64,000 bases of DNA, taken from the NCBI GenBank assembly GCA_034521225.1, contig JAXHMR010000002.1:1-64000 (forward strand), read 5' to 3'. Source of the stretch: Woeseia sp034521225. Lineage in GTDB: Bacteria > Pseudomonadota > Gammaproteobacteria > Steroidobacterales > Woeseiaceae. The notes under the pieces were generated by a model, which ran no database searches, was not told the origin of the DNA, and was given only the letters and a program-made list of their open reading frames with translations. Each line of letters opens with the position of its first letter. Position 1 is the first letter of the stretch. Made by a program: the position numbers and the translations under genes. Below are positions 1-9,677 of the stretch, piece by piece.

Positions 1-161
1 AGTATCAGGCGGCGTTTTTTCAGGCGGCGGATACGCAACTGGTCGACCAGCGGGTCGTGCGACAGGCGGTCGATCAGGTCGTCGAGGTCGCGATGGCTGA
101 TGCGCAGCTCACGCAGCCTGGCGTAATTGCGAAAGCATTCAGTATCGACCTTGTCGTCCAT
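1..161 (-). CDS. YdcH/DUF465 family protein, truncated at window edge
   Basis: The reading frame starts with ATG at 161 and runs off the left edge after about 53 codons with no stop. The visible product begins MDDKVDTECFRNYARLREL and continues through HRDLDDLIDRL to a basic RRLKKRRLIL segment. That spacing of an HRDLD-type helix followed by a Lys/Arg-rich LKKRRL helix is typical of the short (about 70-residue) coiled-coil DUF465/YdcH family, whose function is unknown. The missing part should be only some 15-20 residues. It lies downstream of cysQ on the same strand. The family call is by pattern recognition; the reading frame itself is clear. Confidence 0.6.
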   Translation of the reverse strand, partial: MDDKVDTECFRNYARLRELRISHRDLDDLIDRLSHDPLVDQLRIRRLKKRRLI

Positions 162-219
162 TGTTAGGTATAAATGGGTTGGGCTTGATGGGTGTCGCTG
201 ATAGTAGCTCAATGATAGC

Positions 220-1033
220 TCAGGCCGTGCCACCCTGCGCCCTGGCCGCCATGCCGGTCCAGTCGCGGTCGGCCGGACCGAAGACCAGAAAGTGCCCGTT
301 CAGTATGTCGTCCTTCGAATTGTACTGCAACGGGGTGCCGTCCAGCGTCACGACCTTGCCGCCGGCCTGTTCGACGACGGCCTGGGCCGCGCCGGTATCC
401 CATTCCGAGGTCGGGCCGAAGCGCGGGTAAAGGTCGGCCGCGCCTTCGGCAATCCGGCAAAACTTGAGTGAGCTGCCCATCGGCAGCAGCACGTGTTCGC
501 CCAGCTCGTCGAGGAAGGCATCGGCTGTGGCCGCGGTGGGAGCGGCTGCCAACGACCCGCGGCGGCGCGGCGGTCGACGCGGCTACCTGTATCGGTTCGG
601 GTTGTCCGCCGTTGCGGCGCAGTGCCGCGCCGGCCCCCTCGCAGCCCGTGTAGGTCAGTGCCAGCACCGGCACGTGCACGACACCGAGGATCGGGCGATG
701 GTTGTCTATCAGTGCAATATTAACCGTGAACTCGTCGTTGCGGTTGACGAATTCCTTGGTGCCGTCGAGCGGGTCAGTGAGCCAGTAACGCGTCCATTGC
801 TGGCGCTCGTGGAAATCGGGCAGGCCGCTTTCCTCTGAAATTATCGGCAGGTCCGGCGTCAGCGCGCGCAGGCCATCGGTAATGATGCGGTGCGCGGCGA
901 GATCCGCCTTTGTCAGCGGCGAATCGTCGCCTTTGTGACTGACCGCGAAGTCGGTTCGGTACACTTTCAGGATGGCTTCGCCCGCGCGTTGCGCGAGTTC
1001 GGTGACGGGTTCGACGAGATTTTCAGGGTTCAT
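220..1033 (-). CDS. cysQ: 3'(2'),5'-bisphosphate nucleotidase CysQ (one frameshift)
   Basis: Inositol-monophosphatase-fold, Mg-dependent phosphatase that turns 3'-phosphoadenosine 5'-phosphate (PAP) into AMP, clearing the by-product of sulfate assimilation and sulfotransfer. The start MNPENLVEPVTELAQRAGEA is ATG 1033. Family motifs follow in order: SEESGLPDF (metal-binding Glu), WLTDPLDGTKEF (catalytic DPLDGT) and VVGSRSH. A frameshift near 540-550 then moves the reading into the frame carrying GSSLKFCRIAEGAADLYPRFGPTSEWDTGAAQAV and the C-terminus, stopping at 220. The combined length of about 271 residues is close to the family norm. It is divergent from yrfG at 1114. PAP removal would matter here because two PAPS-dependent sulfotransferases are encoded at 23-30 kb (inference). 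The break is probably a sequencing error. Confidence 0.88.
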
Positions 1034-1113
1034 CAGGACTGGAGACCGTTTGCGAGTTACGAGGGGCGGCAGTATAAAGCAAGCTCGTGAATCATGAAGT
1101 GCGACCGGTAACA

Positions 1114-1806
1114 ATGGCCAAACTGCAAGTCGACAGGCTGCTGGACCAGTGTGACACATTGATGTTCGATATGGACGGGACGCTGCTCGATCTCGCCTTC
1201 GACAATTACATGTGGCTGCACCACATCCCGAGCGCGTATGCCATAAACCGGGGCATAGCCCACAGCGCTGCGCGGGACGAACTGTACGGGCACTACCGCC
1301 GCCTGCAGGGACAGCTGGACTGGTACTGCCTCGACCACTGGAGCGAGCATCTCGGCATCGACGTCCTTGCACTGCATCGCGATGAGCATCACCGCATCGA
1401 TTGGCTGCCCGGCGCGCGCGAGCTGCTGGAGGCGCTGTCCGGCAGCGGGGTGCGGTTGCTGCTGGTCACGAATTCGCATCCGGATACGCTGGACGTGAAA
1501 AGCGAGGTAACCGGGATCACGCGCTACTTCGATTGCATCTACAGCTCCCACGATTTCGGCTACGCAAAGGAACACCAGGGGTTCTGGCAGGCGTTGCAGC
1601 AACGGGAATCGTTTGATCCGGCGAGCACGCTGTTTGTCGATGATTCGGAGCCGGTGCTTGCCAGTGCCGCGCGCTTCGGGCTCGACAAGCTCCTCGCGGT
1701 AACGCGGCCGGACTCGACCCGGCCGGTCCGTTCGAGCGAGCGGTTTACCGGTATTGAGCGCGTTGCCGACCTGAAGCCGGGGCTAATCGTCCGCACCGGC
1801 GCCTGA
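1114..1806 (+). CDS. yrfG: GMP/IMP nucleotidase, HAD superfamily (YrfG)
   Basis: HAD-family phosphatase closely resembling E. coli YrfG, which dephosphorylates GMP and IMP. HAD motif I is FDMDGTLLDLAFDNY, motif II is LLLVTNSHP, the motif III lysine lies in GYAKEHQGFW, and motif IV is LFVDDSEPVL. The WYCLDHWSEHLG block in the cap region is typical of YrfG. Length about 230 residues fits the family. ATG 1114 (MAKLQVDRLL) is preferred; an in-frame GTG at 1087 would add nine residues and neither has a strong ribosome binding site. Divergent from cysQ, with an 80-bp gap that should hold both promoters. The frame is intact. Confidence 0.9.
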   Translation: MAKLQVDRLLDQCDTLMFDMDGTLLDLAFDNYMWLHHIPSAYAINRGIAHSAARDELYGHYRRLQGQLDWYCLDHWSEHLGIDVLALHRDEHHRIDWLPGARELLEALSGSGVRLLLVTNSHPDTLDVKSEVTGITRYFDCIYSSHDFGYAKEHQGFWQALQQRESFDPASTLFVDDSEPVLASAARFGLDKLLAVTRPDSTRPVRSSERFTGIERVADLKPGLIVRTGA

Positions 1807-1832
1807 ACACCGCCGGATGGCGCGGTGGGCCT

Positions 1833-3139
1833 TCAGCGATTGCTTGAGCGTCCCCCGGCACGGCGCGGCGGGCGCCCGCCCTGCGTCTTCTTGCGCGGCC
1901 GGGGCGCCGGTTTTTTCAGATCCGGCAGCAGCGCCGGATCAAATTCGGCCACCGGGATCTTGTGGCCGATGAAACCTTCAATGTCCGGCAGTCCCATAAC
2001 GTAAGTTTCGCAGCCGAAACTGATTGCATCGCCGGCAGCGCCGGCGCGCGCGGTTCTGCCGATGCGGTGCACATAGTCTTCGCGGTCGTTCGGCAGGTCG
2101 TAGTTGATGACGTACTGCACATCGGGAATGTGCAGGCCGCGCGACGCGACATCGGTGCCGATCAGGACCGGCAATTCGCCGGACTGGAATTGCAGCAGCA
2201 TTTTGAGCCGCTGCTTCTGCGGTACGTCACCGGAGATGGCGCGCGCATCAATGCCGTTTGCCTGCAGCCAGGCCTGCACACGTTCGGCCTCGCGCTTTGT
2301 ATTGACGAACACCATGATGCGGCCTGCGCCCATTTCCTGAATCAGGCCGACGAGCAGCCGGATTTTTTCCTTGTTGGACGGGAAAAAGATCGCCTGGCGC
2401 ACGCGGTCCGCCGTGATCTTGTCCGGTTCGATACGTATCAGGTCCGGCTCGTTCATGTGTTCGTAGGCGAGTTCCATCACGCGACTGCGACAGCGTCGCC
2501 GAAGAACAGCGTGTTGCGCCGCTGGTCCGGTGCCGGCAGGCGGCGGCAAGGATGCATCGGATGTCCTTGATGAAGCCGAGGTCGAACATGCGATCGGCCT
2601 CGTCGAGCACCGCCACCTCGATTTGCCTGAGTCGAGCTTGAACGCGCCTGTTTAAGGTAGTCGATGATGACGGCCCTGGGGTGCCGATGAGTACGTCGGT
2701 GCCCGTTCTGGCAATGTGGGCGCGCTGCTTTGTCGTAGTCGGTGCCGCCGCTCAGGCGAGCCGGTCGACGGCCGGAATGTCTTGCCGAGGGCAGGGCGTG
2801 CCATCGTTCGATGATCCCGGCAGCGCGAGTTCGCGGGTCGGCGGCGAGGATCACAGGCGGGCCGGCTGCCCCCGGCCGTCCCGGTTCGCCGGCCGCGTTT
2901 ACTGCCGGCATCAACGCTGGTTGACAGGCCGCCAGCAGGAAGGCCGCGGTCTTGCCGGTGCCGGTCTCGCGCCTGGCCCTGGCGACGTTCGCCGCGCAGC
3001 GCCAGCGGGGAGCGCTGCTGGCCTGGATGGGCGTGCAGTGACTTCGAAGCCGGCTTCCCGCAGGCCCGGCGCGCAGGGTTTCGGGCAGAGCGGGCGATCC
3101 TCTGAACTCTGAGGTCGCTGAGATGGGTATCAGTTTCAT
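1833..3139 (-). CDS. rhlB: DEAD-box ATP-dependent RNA helicase RhlB (several frameshifts)
   Basis: RNA helicase that in E. coli works in the degradosome. The C-terminal half (below about 2480) reads cleanly: ELAYEHMNEPDLIRIEPDKITADRVRQ, FPSNKEKIRLL, IMVFVNTKREAERV, then VLIGTDVASRGLHIPDV, NYDLPNDREDYVHRIGRTARAG (motif VI) and a basic tail KKPAPRPRKKTQGGRPPRRAGG. The N-terminal half is scattered over frames: CTPIQAS (Q motif region), ETGTGKTAAFLLA (Walker A) and VLDEADRMFDLGFIKDI (DEAD box motif plus the LGFIKDIR typical of RhlB). At least five indels lie between 2460 and 3130. Start taken at ATG 3139, where THLSDLR-like sequence follows in another frame. Divergent from trxA-rho, as in enterobacteria. 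Sequencing error is more likely than decay because the neighbouring essential genes are damaged in the same way. Confidence 0.85.
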
Positions 3140-3414
3140 TAGGGTATGCATGACTCGAATGCGGTTGTTGGGGCTGTCATTGTGGGGCCGCGGCCCGGCG
3201 CGAATGCCAGCGTTGCTCGACGCGACGGCGCGGTCAGCCACCCGTGGTCCGGTTTGGCCTTCAACGGATCCATGAGAAGCCGTCGGCTAAGCGTGCGGCA
3301 TATTGCCTGGTCGAACAGGCAGCGTCATGCCCGTTGCAGAGTTCGTTTCGGGCCGCCTTGGCACCCGTGGACACTGCCGGACGGCTGAATCGTACTCAGC
3401 AATTCGGGAGGTAT

Positions 3415-3753
3415 ATGCCGGTGAGCGACAACATTGTGCACACCAGCGACGACAACTTTCGATAGAGAACGTCCTGCAGTCCGACGAAGCCGGTTCCTGC
3501 TCGACATGGTGGGCCGATGGCGCGGTGCCGTGCAAGATGATCGCGCCGCTCCTCGCAGTCGCTACCGGAGCATACGCGGACCGCTTATCATCGCCAAACT
3601 GAATATCAGACGAGAATCCCGACACACCGCCGAAGTTCGGTATTCGCAGTATTCCAACGCTGATGCTGTTCAAGGACGGCTCGGTGCATGCCCAGAGACT
3701 CGAGCGCCATGTCCAAGTCACAATTGACAGATTCATTGAAACGAATCCTGTGA
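3415..3753 (+). CDS. trxA: thioredoxin TrxA (multiple frameshifts)
   Basis: Thioredoxin 1 between rhlB and rho, its conserved position. ATG 3415 follows a GGGAGG ribosome binding site and starts MPVSDNIVHTSDDNF. The rest is recovered only by joining frames: LQSDEA, a region reading WADGAVPCKMIAPLL (WCGPCKMIAPLL expected), then IAKLNI, then LMLFKDGSVHAQRL and finally GAMSKSQLTDSLKRIL ending in TGA at 3751-3753. Total span of 112 codons equals the normal thioredoxin length of about 108. At least four indels are needed. The first active-site Cys is not readable in the sequence as given, and I attribute that to error rather than loss. Thioredoxin is normally retained, so this supports a poorly polished patch. 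Confidence 0.82.
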
Positions 3754-3938
3754 GAGGGTACTTGGTAATCATAGCGCGAAGCCGTCCAAAACAGCCGGCA
3801 AAATCAAAAAACTCGGGTGGACCGCCAAATCGTCGCCGACGCAACAAGCGCCGGGACTCGTCGGATGAATTTCCGGAAGACGATGGCAGCAACCTGGAGG
3901 TAATTTCTCCGGACCAGCTCGAGCTCAGCAAGAATGCG

Positions 3939-5198
3939 ATGAATCTGACGGATCTCAAGAACCGTGCAGCATCGGAACTTGTTGAACTGGGTATATCACT
4001 GGGTATCGAAAACCTGGCGCGGTCGCGCAAGCAGGACATGATCTTTGCGATCCTCAAGGCGCACGCCAAGAACGGCGAAGACATCTACGGCGACGGCGTA
4101 CTCGAAATCCTGCAGGACGGCTTCGGCTTCCTGCGGTCGTCGGACAGTTCCTATCTGCGCCGGGCCCGGATGACATCTATGTCTCGCCGAGCCAGATACG
4201 GCGCTTTAACCTGCGCACCGGCGACACGGTCTGCCGGCCTGATCCGCCCGCCCAAGGATGGCGAGCGCTATTTTGCGCTGCTCAAGGTCGGCGAAATCAA
4301 TCACGATGCGCCGGAAAACGCCCGCAACAAGGTACTGTTTGAGAACCTGACGCCGCTGTTCCCGCGCGAGCGGCTCGTGCTCGAGCAGGGCAACGGCAGC
4401 ACCGAGGACCTGACGGCCCGCATCATCGATATGGTCGCGCCCATCGGCAAAGGGCAACGCGGCCTCATCGTGTCGCCGCCAAAAGCCGGCAAGACAATGC
4501 TGCTGCAGAATATCGCGTCGGCAATTTCGGCCAACAACCCGGATTGCGACATGATCGTGCTGCTGATCGACGAGCGGCCGGAGGAAGTTACCGAGATGGC
4601 GCGCACGGTCCGCGGTGAAGTCGTGTCATCGACATTTGACGAACCCGCCAGCCGGCACGTCCAGGTGGCCGAGATGGTCATCGAAAAAGCAAAGCGGCTG
4701 ACGGAGCACAAGAAGGACGTGGTGATCCTGCTGGATTCGATCACCCGTCTGGCGCGCGCGTACAACACGGTCGTGCCGTCATCCGGCAAGGTCCTGACCG
4801 GTGGTGTGGATGCGAACGCGCTGCACCGTCCCAAGCGTTTCTTCGGCGCGGCGCGCAATATCGAAGAGGGTGGCAGCCTGACGATCCTGGCAACGGCGCT
4901 GGTCGATACCGGGTCGAAGATGGACGAGGTGATCTACGAGGAATTCAAGGGCACCGGCAACATGGAAATTCACCTGGACCGGCGCATTGCTGAAAAGCGT
5001 GTATTCCCGGCCATCAACATCAACCGCTCCGGCACGCGCAAGGAAGAGCTGCTGACGCAGCCCGAGGAATTGCAGAAGATGTGGGTCCTGCGCAAGGTGC
5101 TGCACCCGATGGACGAACTGGCGGCAATCGAATTCCTGCTGAACAAGCTGCAGGACACGAAGACGAATACGCAGTTCTTTGAGGCGATGAAGCGCTAG
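3939..5198 (+). CDS. rho: transcription termination factor Rho
   Basis: Hexameric RNA-dependent ATPase that terminates transcription. Start MNLTDLKNRAASELVELG at 3939 matches the canonical Rho N-terminus. The RNA-binding cold-shock domain contains DGVLEILQDGFGFLRS; Walker A is SPPKAGKTMLLQN, Walker B is MIVLLIDERPEEVTEM, and the Q-/R-loop region includes DSITRLARAYNTVVPSSGKVLTGG. The C-terminus NKLQDTKTNTQFFEAMKR is typical; length about 419. Two compensating indels near 4158-4240 scramble about 28 residues (SYL...LIRPPK should read GPDDIYVSPSQIRRFNLRTGD-like). The open frame continues upstream to about 3763 with an Arg-rich stretch (NRRRRNKRRDSSDEF) then acidic residues, so the native protein may have a 55-60 residue N-terminal extension. 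Directly follows trxA. Confidence 0.95.
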   Translation: MNLTDLKNRAASELVELGISLGIENLARSRKQDMIFAILKAHAKNGEDIYGDGVLEILQDGFGFLRSSDSSYLRRARMTSMSRRARYGALTCAPATRSAGLIRPPKDGERYFALLKVGEINHDAPENARNKVLFENLTPLFPRERLVLEQGNGSTEDLTARIIDMVAPIGKGQRGLIVSPPKAGKTMLLQNIASAISANNPDCDMIVLLIDERPEEVTEMARTVRGEVVSSTFDEPASRHVQVAEMVIEKAKRLTEHKKDVVILLDSITRLARAYNTVVPSSGKVLTGGVDANALHRPKRFFGAARNIEEGGSLTILATALVDTGSKMDEVIYEEFKGTGNMEIHLDRRIAEKRVFPAININRSGTRKEELLTQPEELQKMWVLRKVLHPMDELAAIEFLLNKLQDTKTNTQFFEAMKR

Positions 5199-5264
5199 GA
5201 GTCTGCGCCGGAGACGCCGTCCTGCGCGACCGGCTACCACCGGCCGGCGCGGTCCTGACCGGCC

Positions 5265-6474
5265 TCAGATCTTGAGCCAGCGATAGAGTGGCTGCAGGCT
5301 TCCGCGCGGGAATTCCGTGTCACCGCGCGCGAGTTCGACGTAGCCGTCGGTGTCCGACAGTGCGGTGAAGTCGCCCGATGTATTCGTCGGTACCGGTTCC
5401 GCCACGGGTTCGCTGTCGTGCGCGACCTCAAGCCGCACCGGCAGCAGGCAGGTCAGGTCCGCCGCAAACGTAAAATCACTGCCGAGGCGTATCGGCACAG
5501 GCGGGCGCGGCGTGGCACCGCTGGCGTGCAGCAGCGCGGGCAGTACATAGTGCCGGCAGCAAACGAGTGTCGATACCGGGTTGCCGGGCAACGCAAAGAC
5601 CGCCTGTCCCGACGGGCCGGTACCGAACCACATCGGCTTGCCCGGCCGCTGCGCGACGCCGTGGAAGACGACATTGACGCCCAACTCCTGCAGCACGCCG
5701 GGCACGAAATCCGCCTTGCCCATGGACACGCCGCCGCTCAAGACCAGCACGTCACGTGCCGGCCAGCAGCTCGGCGAGCCGCTGCCGCATGCGCTCCGGG
5801 TCGTCGCGCAGGTGTTCATGCTGGCACCGCCGATAGCCTTCTGCCGTCAGCATCGCCATCAATGCGGGACCGTTCGATAGCCGAACCTGGTGCGGTGCTA
5901 TGGGCGCGCCGGCGGCGACCAGCTCGTTGCCGGTCGATATGACGCTGACCCTGGGTTGGCGCGCGACGGCGACATCCGCGAGGCCGGCCGAAGCGATCAG
6001 GGCGATATCGACCGGGGCAATCCGGTGGCCGACGGCAAGCATCCGGTATCCCTCGCGGTGGTCCGAGCCCTGCGGATGAATAAACTTTCCGGGTGATGCA
6101 TCAACGTTGTCGTCGGCGCGTGCGATGCCGCCGCTGACTTCGATGCGCTCGACCGGGATCACGCAATCGGCACCCGGCGGCATGACGCTGCCGGTCATTA
6201 CTTCTATGCACTCATCAAGCGCGCCCAGCGTCTGTACATCGTCGCCCGCGTGCTGCGTGCCGGCGATACGGAATTCGCGCCGTCCCGACGCCAGCGCGGC
6301 ATGGCGGACGGCGATGCCGTCCATCGTGACACGATCAAAGGGTGGCTGGTCACGTTCCGCGGTGACTGACTGGTGCAGCACCCGGCCGCAGGCATCGGCC
6401 AGCGGGACGCGTTCGTCCTGAAAGCTAGCTGCCGATGAAAAAATCAAGTCGCGCGCTTCGTTGCAGTTCAGCAT
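5265..6474 (-). CDS. moeA: molybdopterin molybdenumtransferase MoeA (one frameshift)
   Basis: Inserts molybdate into adenylylated molybdopterin in molybdenum-cofactor synthesis. Start MLNCNEARDLIFSSA (ATG 6474) leads into MoeA blocks: VPLADACGRVLHQSV, PPFDRVTMDGIAVR, EVMTGSVMPPGADCVIPVE, RVSVISTGNELV. A frameshift near 5750 shifts to the second frame with LVLSGGVSMGKADFVPGVLQELG, GKPMWFG, VFALPGNPVSTLVCC and the domain IV tail, stopping at 5265. Combined length about 403 residues, normal for MoeA. Eight bases after purD and convergent with rho. A molybdoenzyme client in this window is MsrP at 32.6 kb. Break judged to be a sequencing error. Confidence 0.92.
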
Positions 6475-6481
6475 GAACCTG

Positions 6482-7769
6482 TTACCTGGATTGGTGTGCG
6501 ATGGCCCGATGCCCGATGTCGTGGCGGCAGTATGCACCGTCCCAGTCAATGTCCTGTACCCCGGCATAGGCAACATCGCGGGCGTCCTGAACGGTATCGC
6601 CGAGGCCTACGACGCACAACACACGTCCGCCGTCGGTAACGACGCGCCCGCCTTCCTCGCGCGTGCCGGCATGGAACACCAGCCGGTTTTCGGCATGAAC
6701 GTCCGGCAGGCCGCTGATCGGCATACCTTTTGCGTAATCGCCGGGGTAGCCCCCGGCGGCCATGACGACGCCGAGTGCCGCGCGTGGATCCCATAGCGCT
6801 TTCTGTTCGGCGAGCCGCCCTTCGATGGCGGCTACACACAGAACGACGAGATCCGAGTAAAGGCGTGCGAGGATCGGCTGCGTTTCCGGGTCGCCGAAGC
6901 GGCAATTGAATTCGAGTACTTGCGGGTTACCGGCGCTGGTCGATCATCAGTCCGGCATACAGGAAGCCGAGGTAGTCAATGCCGTCCTTGCGCAGGCCCG
7001 CAAGCGTCGGTTCCATGATCTCGTCCATGATGCGGCGCTCGAGATCGGCTGTGATCAGCGGTGCCGGTGAGCACGCGCCCATGCCACCAGTGTTCGGGCC
7101 CTTGTCGCCGTCGTCGCGAGCCTTGTGATCCTGTGACGTCGCAAGCGGCAGAATGCTGTTGCCATCGCTCATGACGATGAAGCTGGCTTCCTCGCCATCG
7201 AGAAACTCTTCGACAACGATGCGCCGGCCGGCGTCACCGAAGCGCCCATCACCCAGCATGTCCGACGCTGCCTGTTCGGCTTCGTCGACGGTCGTTGCGA
7301 CGACCACGCCCTTGCCGGCGGCCAGTCCGTCAGCCTTGATGACGATCGGCGCGCCTTGCTCGCGAATATAAGTGATCGCCGGTGCCAGTTCTGTAAACGA
7401 GCGGTACGTCGCGGTTGGGATGTTGTGCCGCGCAAGGAACGCTTTCGAGAAGGACTTGGAGCCTTCGAGTTGTGCAGCGGCGGCTGTCGGTCCGAAGCAG
7501 GGCAGGCCGCGTTCGCGGAAGGTATCGACGATACCGGCAACGAGCGGCACCTCCGGGCCGATGATCGTCAGGCCGATGTGTTCCGTTGCTGCACAATCCG
7601 CCAATGATTCGATGTCGTCAGCAGCAATGGCAACGTTACGGACGCGCGCTTCGCGTGCGGTACCTGCGTTGCCGGGTGCAACCAGCACCTCGGTGACCCG
7701 ATCCGATTGCGCGCACTTCCATGCCAGCGCGTGCTCGCGGCCGCCGCCGCCGACAATCAGTACTTTCAT
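6482..7769 (-). CDS. purD: phosphoribosylamine--glycine ligase PurD (one frameshift)
   Basis: GAR synthetase, the second step of de novo purine synthesis. N-terminus MKVLIVGGGGREHALAWK, then GPEVPLVAGIVD, GPTAAAAQLEGSKSFSKAF, the ATP-grasp glycine-rich loop IVIKADGLAAGKGVVVA, and SQDHKARDDGDKGPNTGGMGA. A frameshift near 6930, within LMID...GNPQVLEFNCRFGDPE, separates the last domain, which continues PRAALGVVMAAGGYPGDY and ends at 6482. Combined about 429 residues, as expected. Its ATG overlaps the purH stop by one base (TGATG), implying translational coupling. Confidence 0.93.
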
Positions 7770-9316
7770 CAGTGCCGGAAGTGCCGCATGCCGGTGAATA
7801 CCATCGCGATGCCGTGTTCATTTGCCGCGGCAATGACTTCGTCGTCGCGCATGGAGCCGCCCGGCTGGATTATTGCGCTGATGCCGTACTCCGCCGCCGC
7901 ATCGATGCCGTCGCGAAACGGGAAGAAGGCGTCCGATGCCAGCACGGAGCCGCTTACGTCCAGGTTTTCGTCAGTCGCCTTGATGGCGGCAATGCGCGTG
8001 CTGTATACGCGGCTCATTTGCCCGGCGCCGACACCAATGGTCATGCGATCCTTGCAAAACACAATCGCATTCGACTTGACGAATTTGGCCACACGCCATG
8101 CAAACAGCAGATCGTCTGTCATTGCCTGGTCCGGCTGGCGTTCGGTCACGACCTTGAAGTCAGATGCCTTGATCATGCCGTCGTCACTGGTCTGCACGAG
8201 CAGGCCGCCGGAGACTTTTTTGAAATCGACTGTGCTGTGCATGGCCGGGCGTTCGCCGGTTTCGAGTACACGCACATTCTCCTTTTGCGCGAGCGCGTCC
8301 CGGGCACCGCTGCTGACCGAAGGCGCGACGATAACCTCGACGAACTGCCGGTCGATGATCGCCTTTGCCGTACCGGCATCCAGTTCACGGTTGAACGCGA
8401 TGATGCCGCCGAATGCAGATGTCGGGTCTGTTGCAAAAGCGCGTTCGTACGCGTGTTGCAGGTTGTCCGCCAGTGCGACACCGCAGGGATTGGCGTGCTT
8501 GACGATGACACAGGCCGGTTCTGTGAACTGGCTGGCGCACTCGAGTGCGGCATCACTGTCGGCGATATTGTTGTACGACAGTGCTTTGCCCTGCAGCTGC
8601 GTCGCACGGGCAAGCGTGCCGGGTGCGGCAGCCTGGTCGCAGTAAAACGCTGCCGCCTGGTGCGGGTTCTCGCCGTAACGCAATGTCTGAATGCGCCTGC
8701 CTGCGTACAGTGCGCGCTCACCGAGCGGGCCGTCACCCAGTACGGACTGGAGATAGCGCGTTATGGCTGTATCGTAGCTTGCGGTGTGAGCATAGGCTTT
8801 CGCCGCGAGCCGGCGTCGCATCGCGGCATCAAGCTTGTCGTCGGCCAGTGCTTGCAGTACCGCGTCGTAGTCGTCCGGATCGACGATGACGATTACGCTG
8901 GCATGGTTCTTTGCAGCAGCGCGAATCATCGCGGGACCGCCGATGTCGATGTTTTCGATAGCGTCTTCAAATGTTGCGTCAGGGCGCGCTACGGTCTGCT
9001 CGAACGGGTACAGGTTGACGGCAAGGAGATCGATGCCCTCGATGCCGTGTGCCGCCATGACGGCGTCATCGGTGCCGCGACGTCCGAGCAGGCCGCCGTG
9101 GATTGCCGGATGCAGGGTCTTTACGCGGCCATCCATGATTTCAGGGAATCCGGTCACGTCGGAGACTTCAATAGCGTCGACCAATGCTTCGCGCAGCGTG
9201 CGGCAGGTCCCACCGGTCGAAATGATCTGCGCACCAAGCCTGGCAAGGCCTTCGGCAAATGATGTCAGGCCGCGCTTGTCCGAAACGCTCAGCAGCGCAC
9301 GCTTTATAGCCGGCAC
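7769..9316 (-). CDS. purH: bifunctional AICAR transformylase / IMP cyclohydrolase PurH
   Basis: Catalyses the last two steps of IMP synthesis. The 515-residue frame is intact. The N-terminal IMP cyclohydrolase (MGS-like) domain shows ALLSVSDKRGLTSFAEGL, IISTGGT and GRVKTLHPAIHGGLL; the AICAR transformylase part shows LRYGENPHQAAAFY, KALSYNNIADSDAALEC, CVIVKHANPCGVA and the C-terminal IIQPGGSMRDDEVIAAANEHGIAMVFTGMRHFRH. Between fis and purD in a gammaproteobacterial dusB-fis-purH-purD string. Only 12 bases separate it from the fis stop. Confidence 0.97.
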   Translation of the reverse strand: MPAIKRALLSVSDKRGLTSFAEGLARLGAQIISTGGTCRTLREALVDAIEVSDVTGFPEIMDGRVKTLHPAIHGGLLGRRGTDDAVMAAHGIEGIDLLAVNLYPFEQTVARPDATFEDAIENIDIGGPAMIRAAAKNHASVIVIVDPDDYDAVLQALADDKLDAAMRRRLAAKAYAHTASYDTAITRYLQSVLGDGPLGERALYAGRRIQTLRYGENPHQAAAFYCDQAAAPGTLARATQLQGKALSYNNIADSDAALECASQFTEPACVIVKHANPCGVALADNLQHAYERAFATDPTSAFGGIIAFNRELDAGTAKAIIDRQFVEVIVAPSVSSGARDALAQKENVRVLETGERPAMHSTVDFKKVSGGLLVQTSDDGMIKASDFKVVTERQPDQAMTDDLLFAWRVAKFVKSNAIVFCKDRMTIGVGAGQMSRVYSTRIAAIKATDENLDVSGSVLASDAFFPFRDGIDAAAEYGISAIIQPGGSMRDDEVIAAANEHGIAMVFTGMRHFRH

Positions 9317-9328
9317 GTCCTGCGGACC

Positions 9329-9610
9329 TTACTGCAGCAGCGAGTAGGTCTTGAGTTTCTTGCGCAACGTGCCCCGGTTGATGCCGAGTATCCCCGCCGC
9401 CTGGCTCTGGTTGCCCTGCGTATAGTCAAGCACCGCCTTGAACAGCGGCTCTTCAACTTCGCCGAGCACGAGTTCGTAGAGGTCTCCAGGACGATCGCCG
9501 TTCAGCGTCGCGAAGTACTGCCTCAATGCGTCTTCGGTGTGTGCCCGCAAGGGCTTCTTGTTCTTCAAGGGTGTAAGTTCTTTTTGAGGTTTTGCAGTCT
9601 TTCTGGCCAC
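9329..9610 (-). CDS. fis: DNA-binding protein Fis
   Basis: Nucleoid-associated protein that bends DNA and activates growth-rate-dependent promoters. 93 residues, the usual Fis size. The C-terminal helix-turn-helix reads DYTQGNQSQAAGILGINRGTLRKKLKTYSLL, nearly the family consensus; the central region is LYELVLGEVEEPLFKAVL. The N-terminal tail is Lys-rich. Follows dusB, as in most gammaproteobacteria. No special regulatory site seen. Confidence 0.95.
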   Translation of the reverse strand: MARKTAKPQKELTPLKNKKPLRAHTEDALRQYFATLNGDRPGDLYELVLGEVEEPLFKAVLDYTQGNQSQAAGILGINRGTLRKKLKTYSLLQ

Positions 9611-9677
9611 GTCGTGAAGTATCCTGATGAAGCGTTTTTATCCCAGGCCTTGAGCCTCCCCCCGCGTCAACCGTCAT

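Noticed and set aside
7721..9262. 513-codon open frame on the plus strand
   Set aside because: It is exactly antisense to purH, which has full homology; high GC creates long antisense frames.
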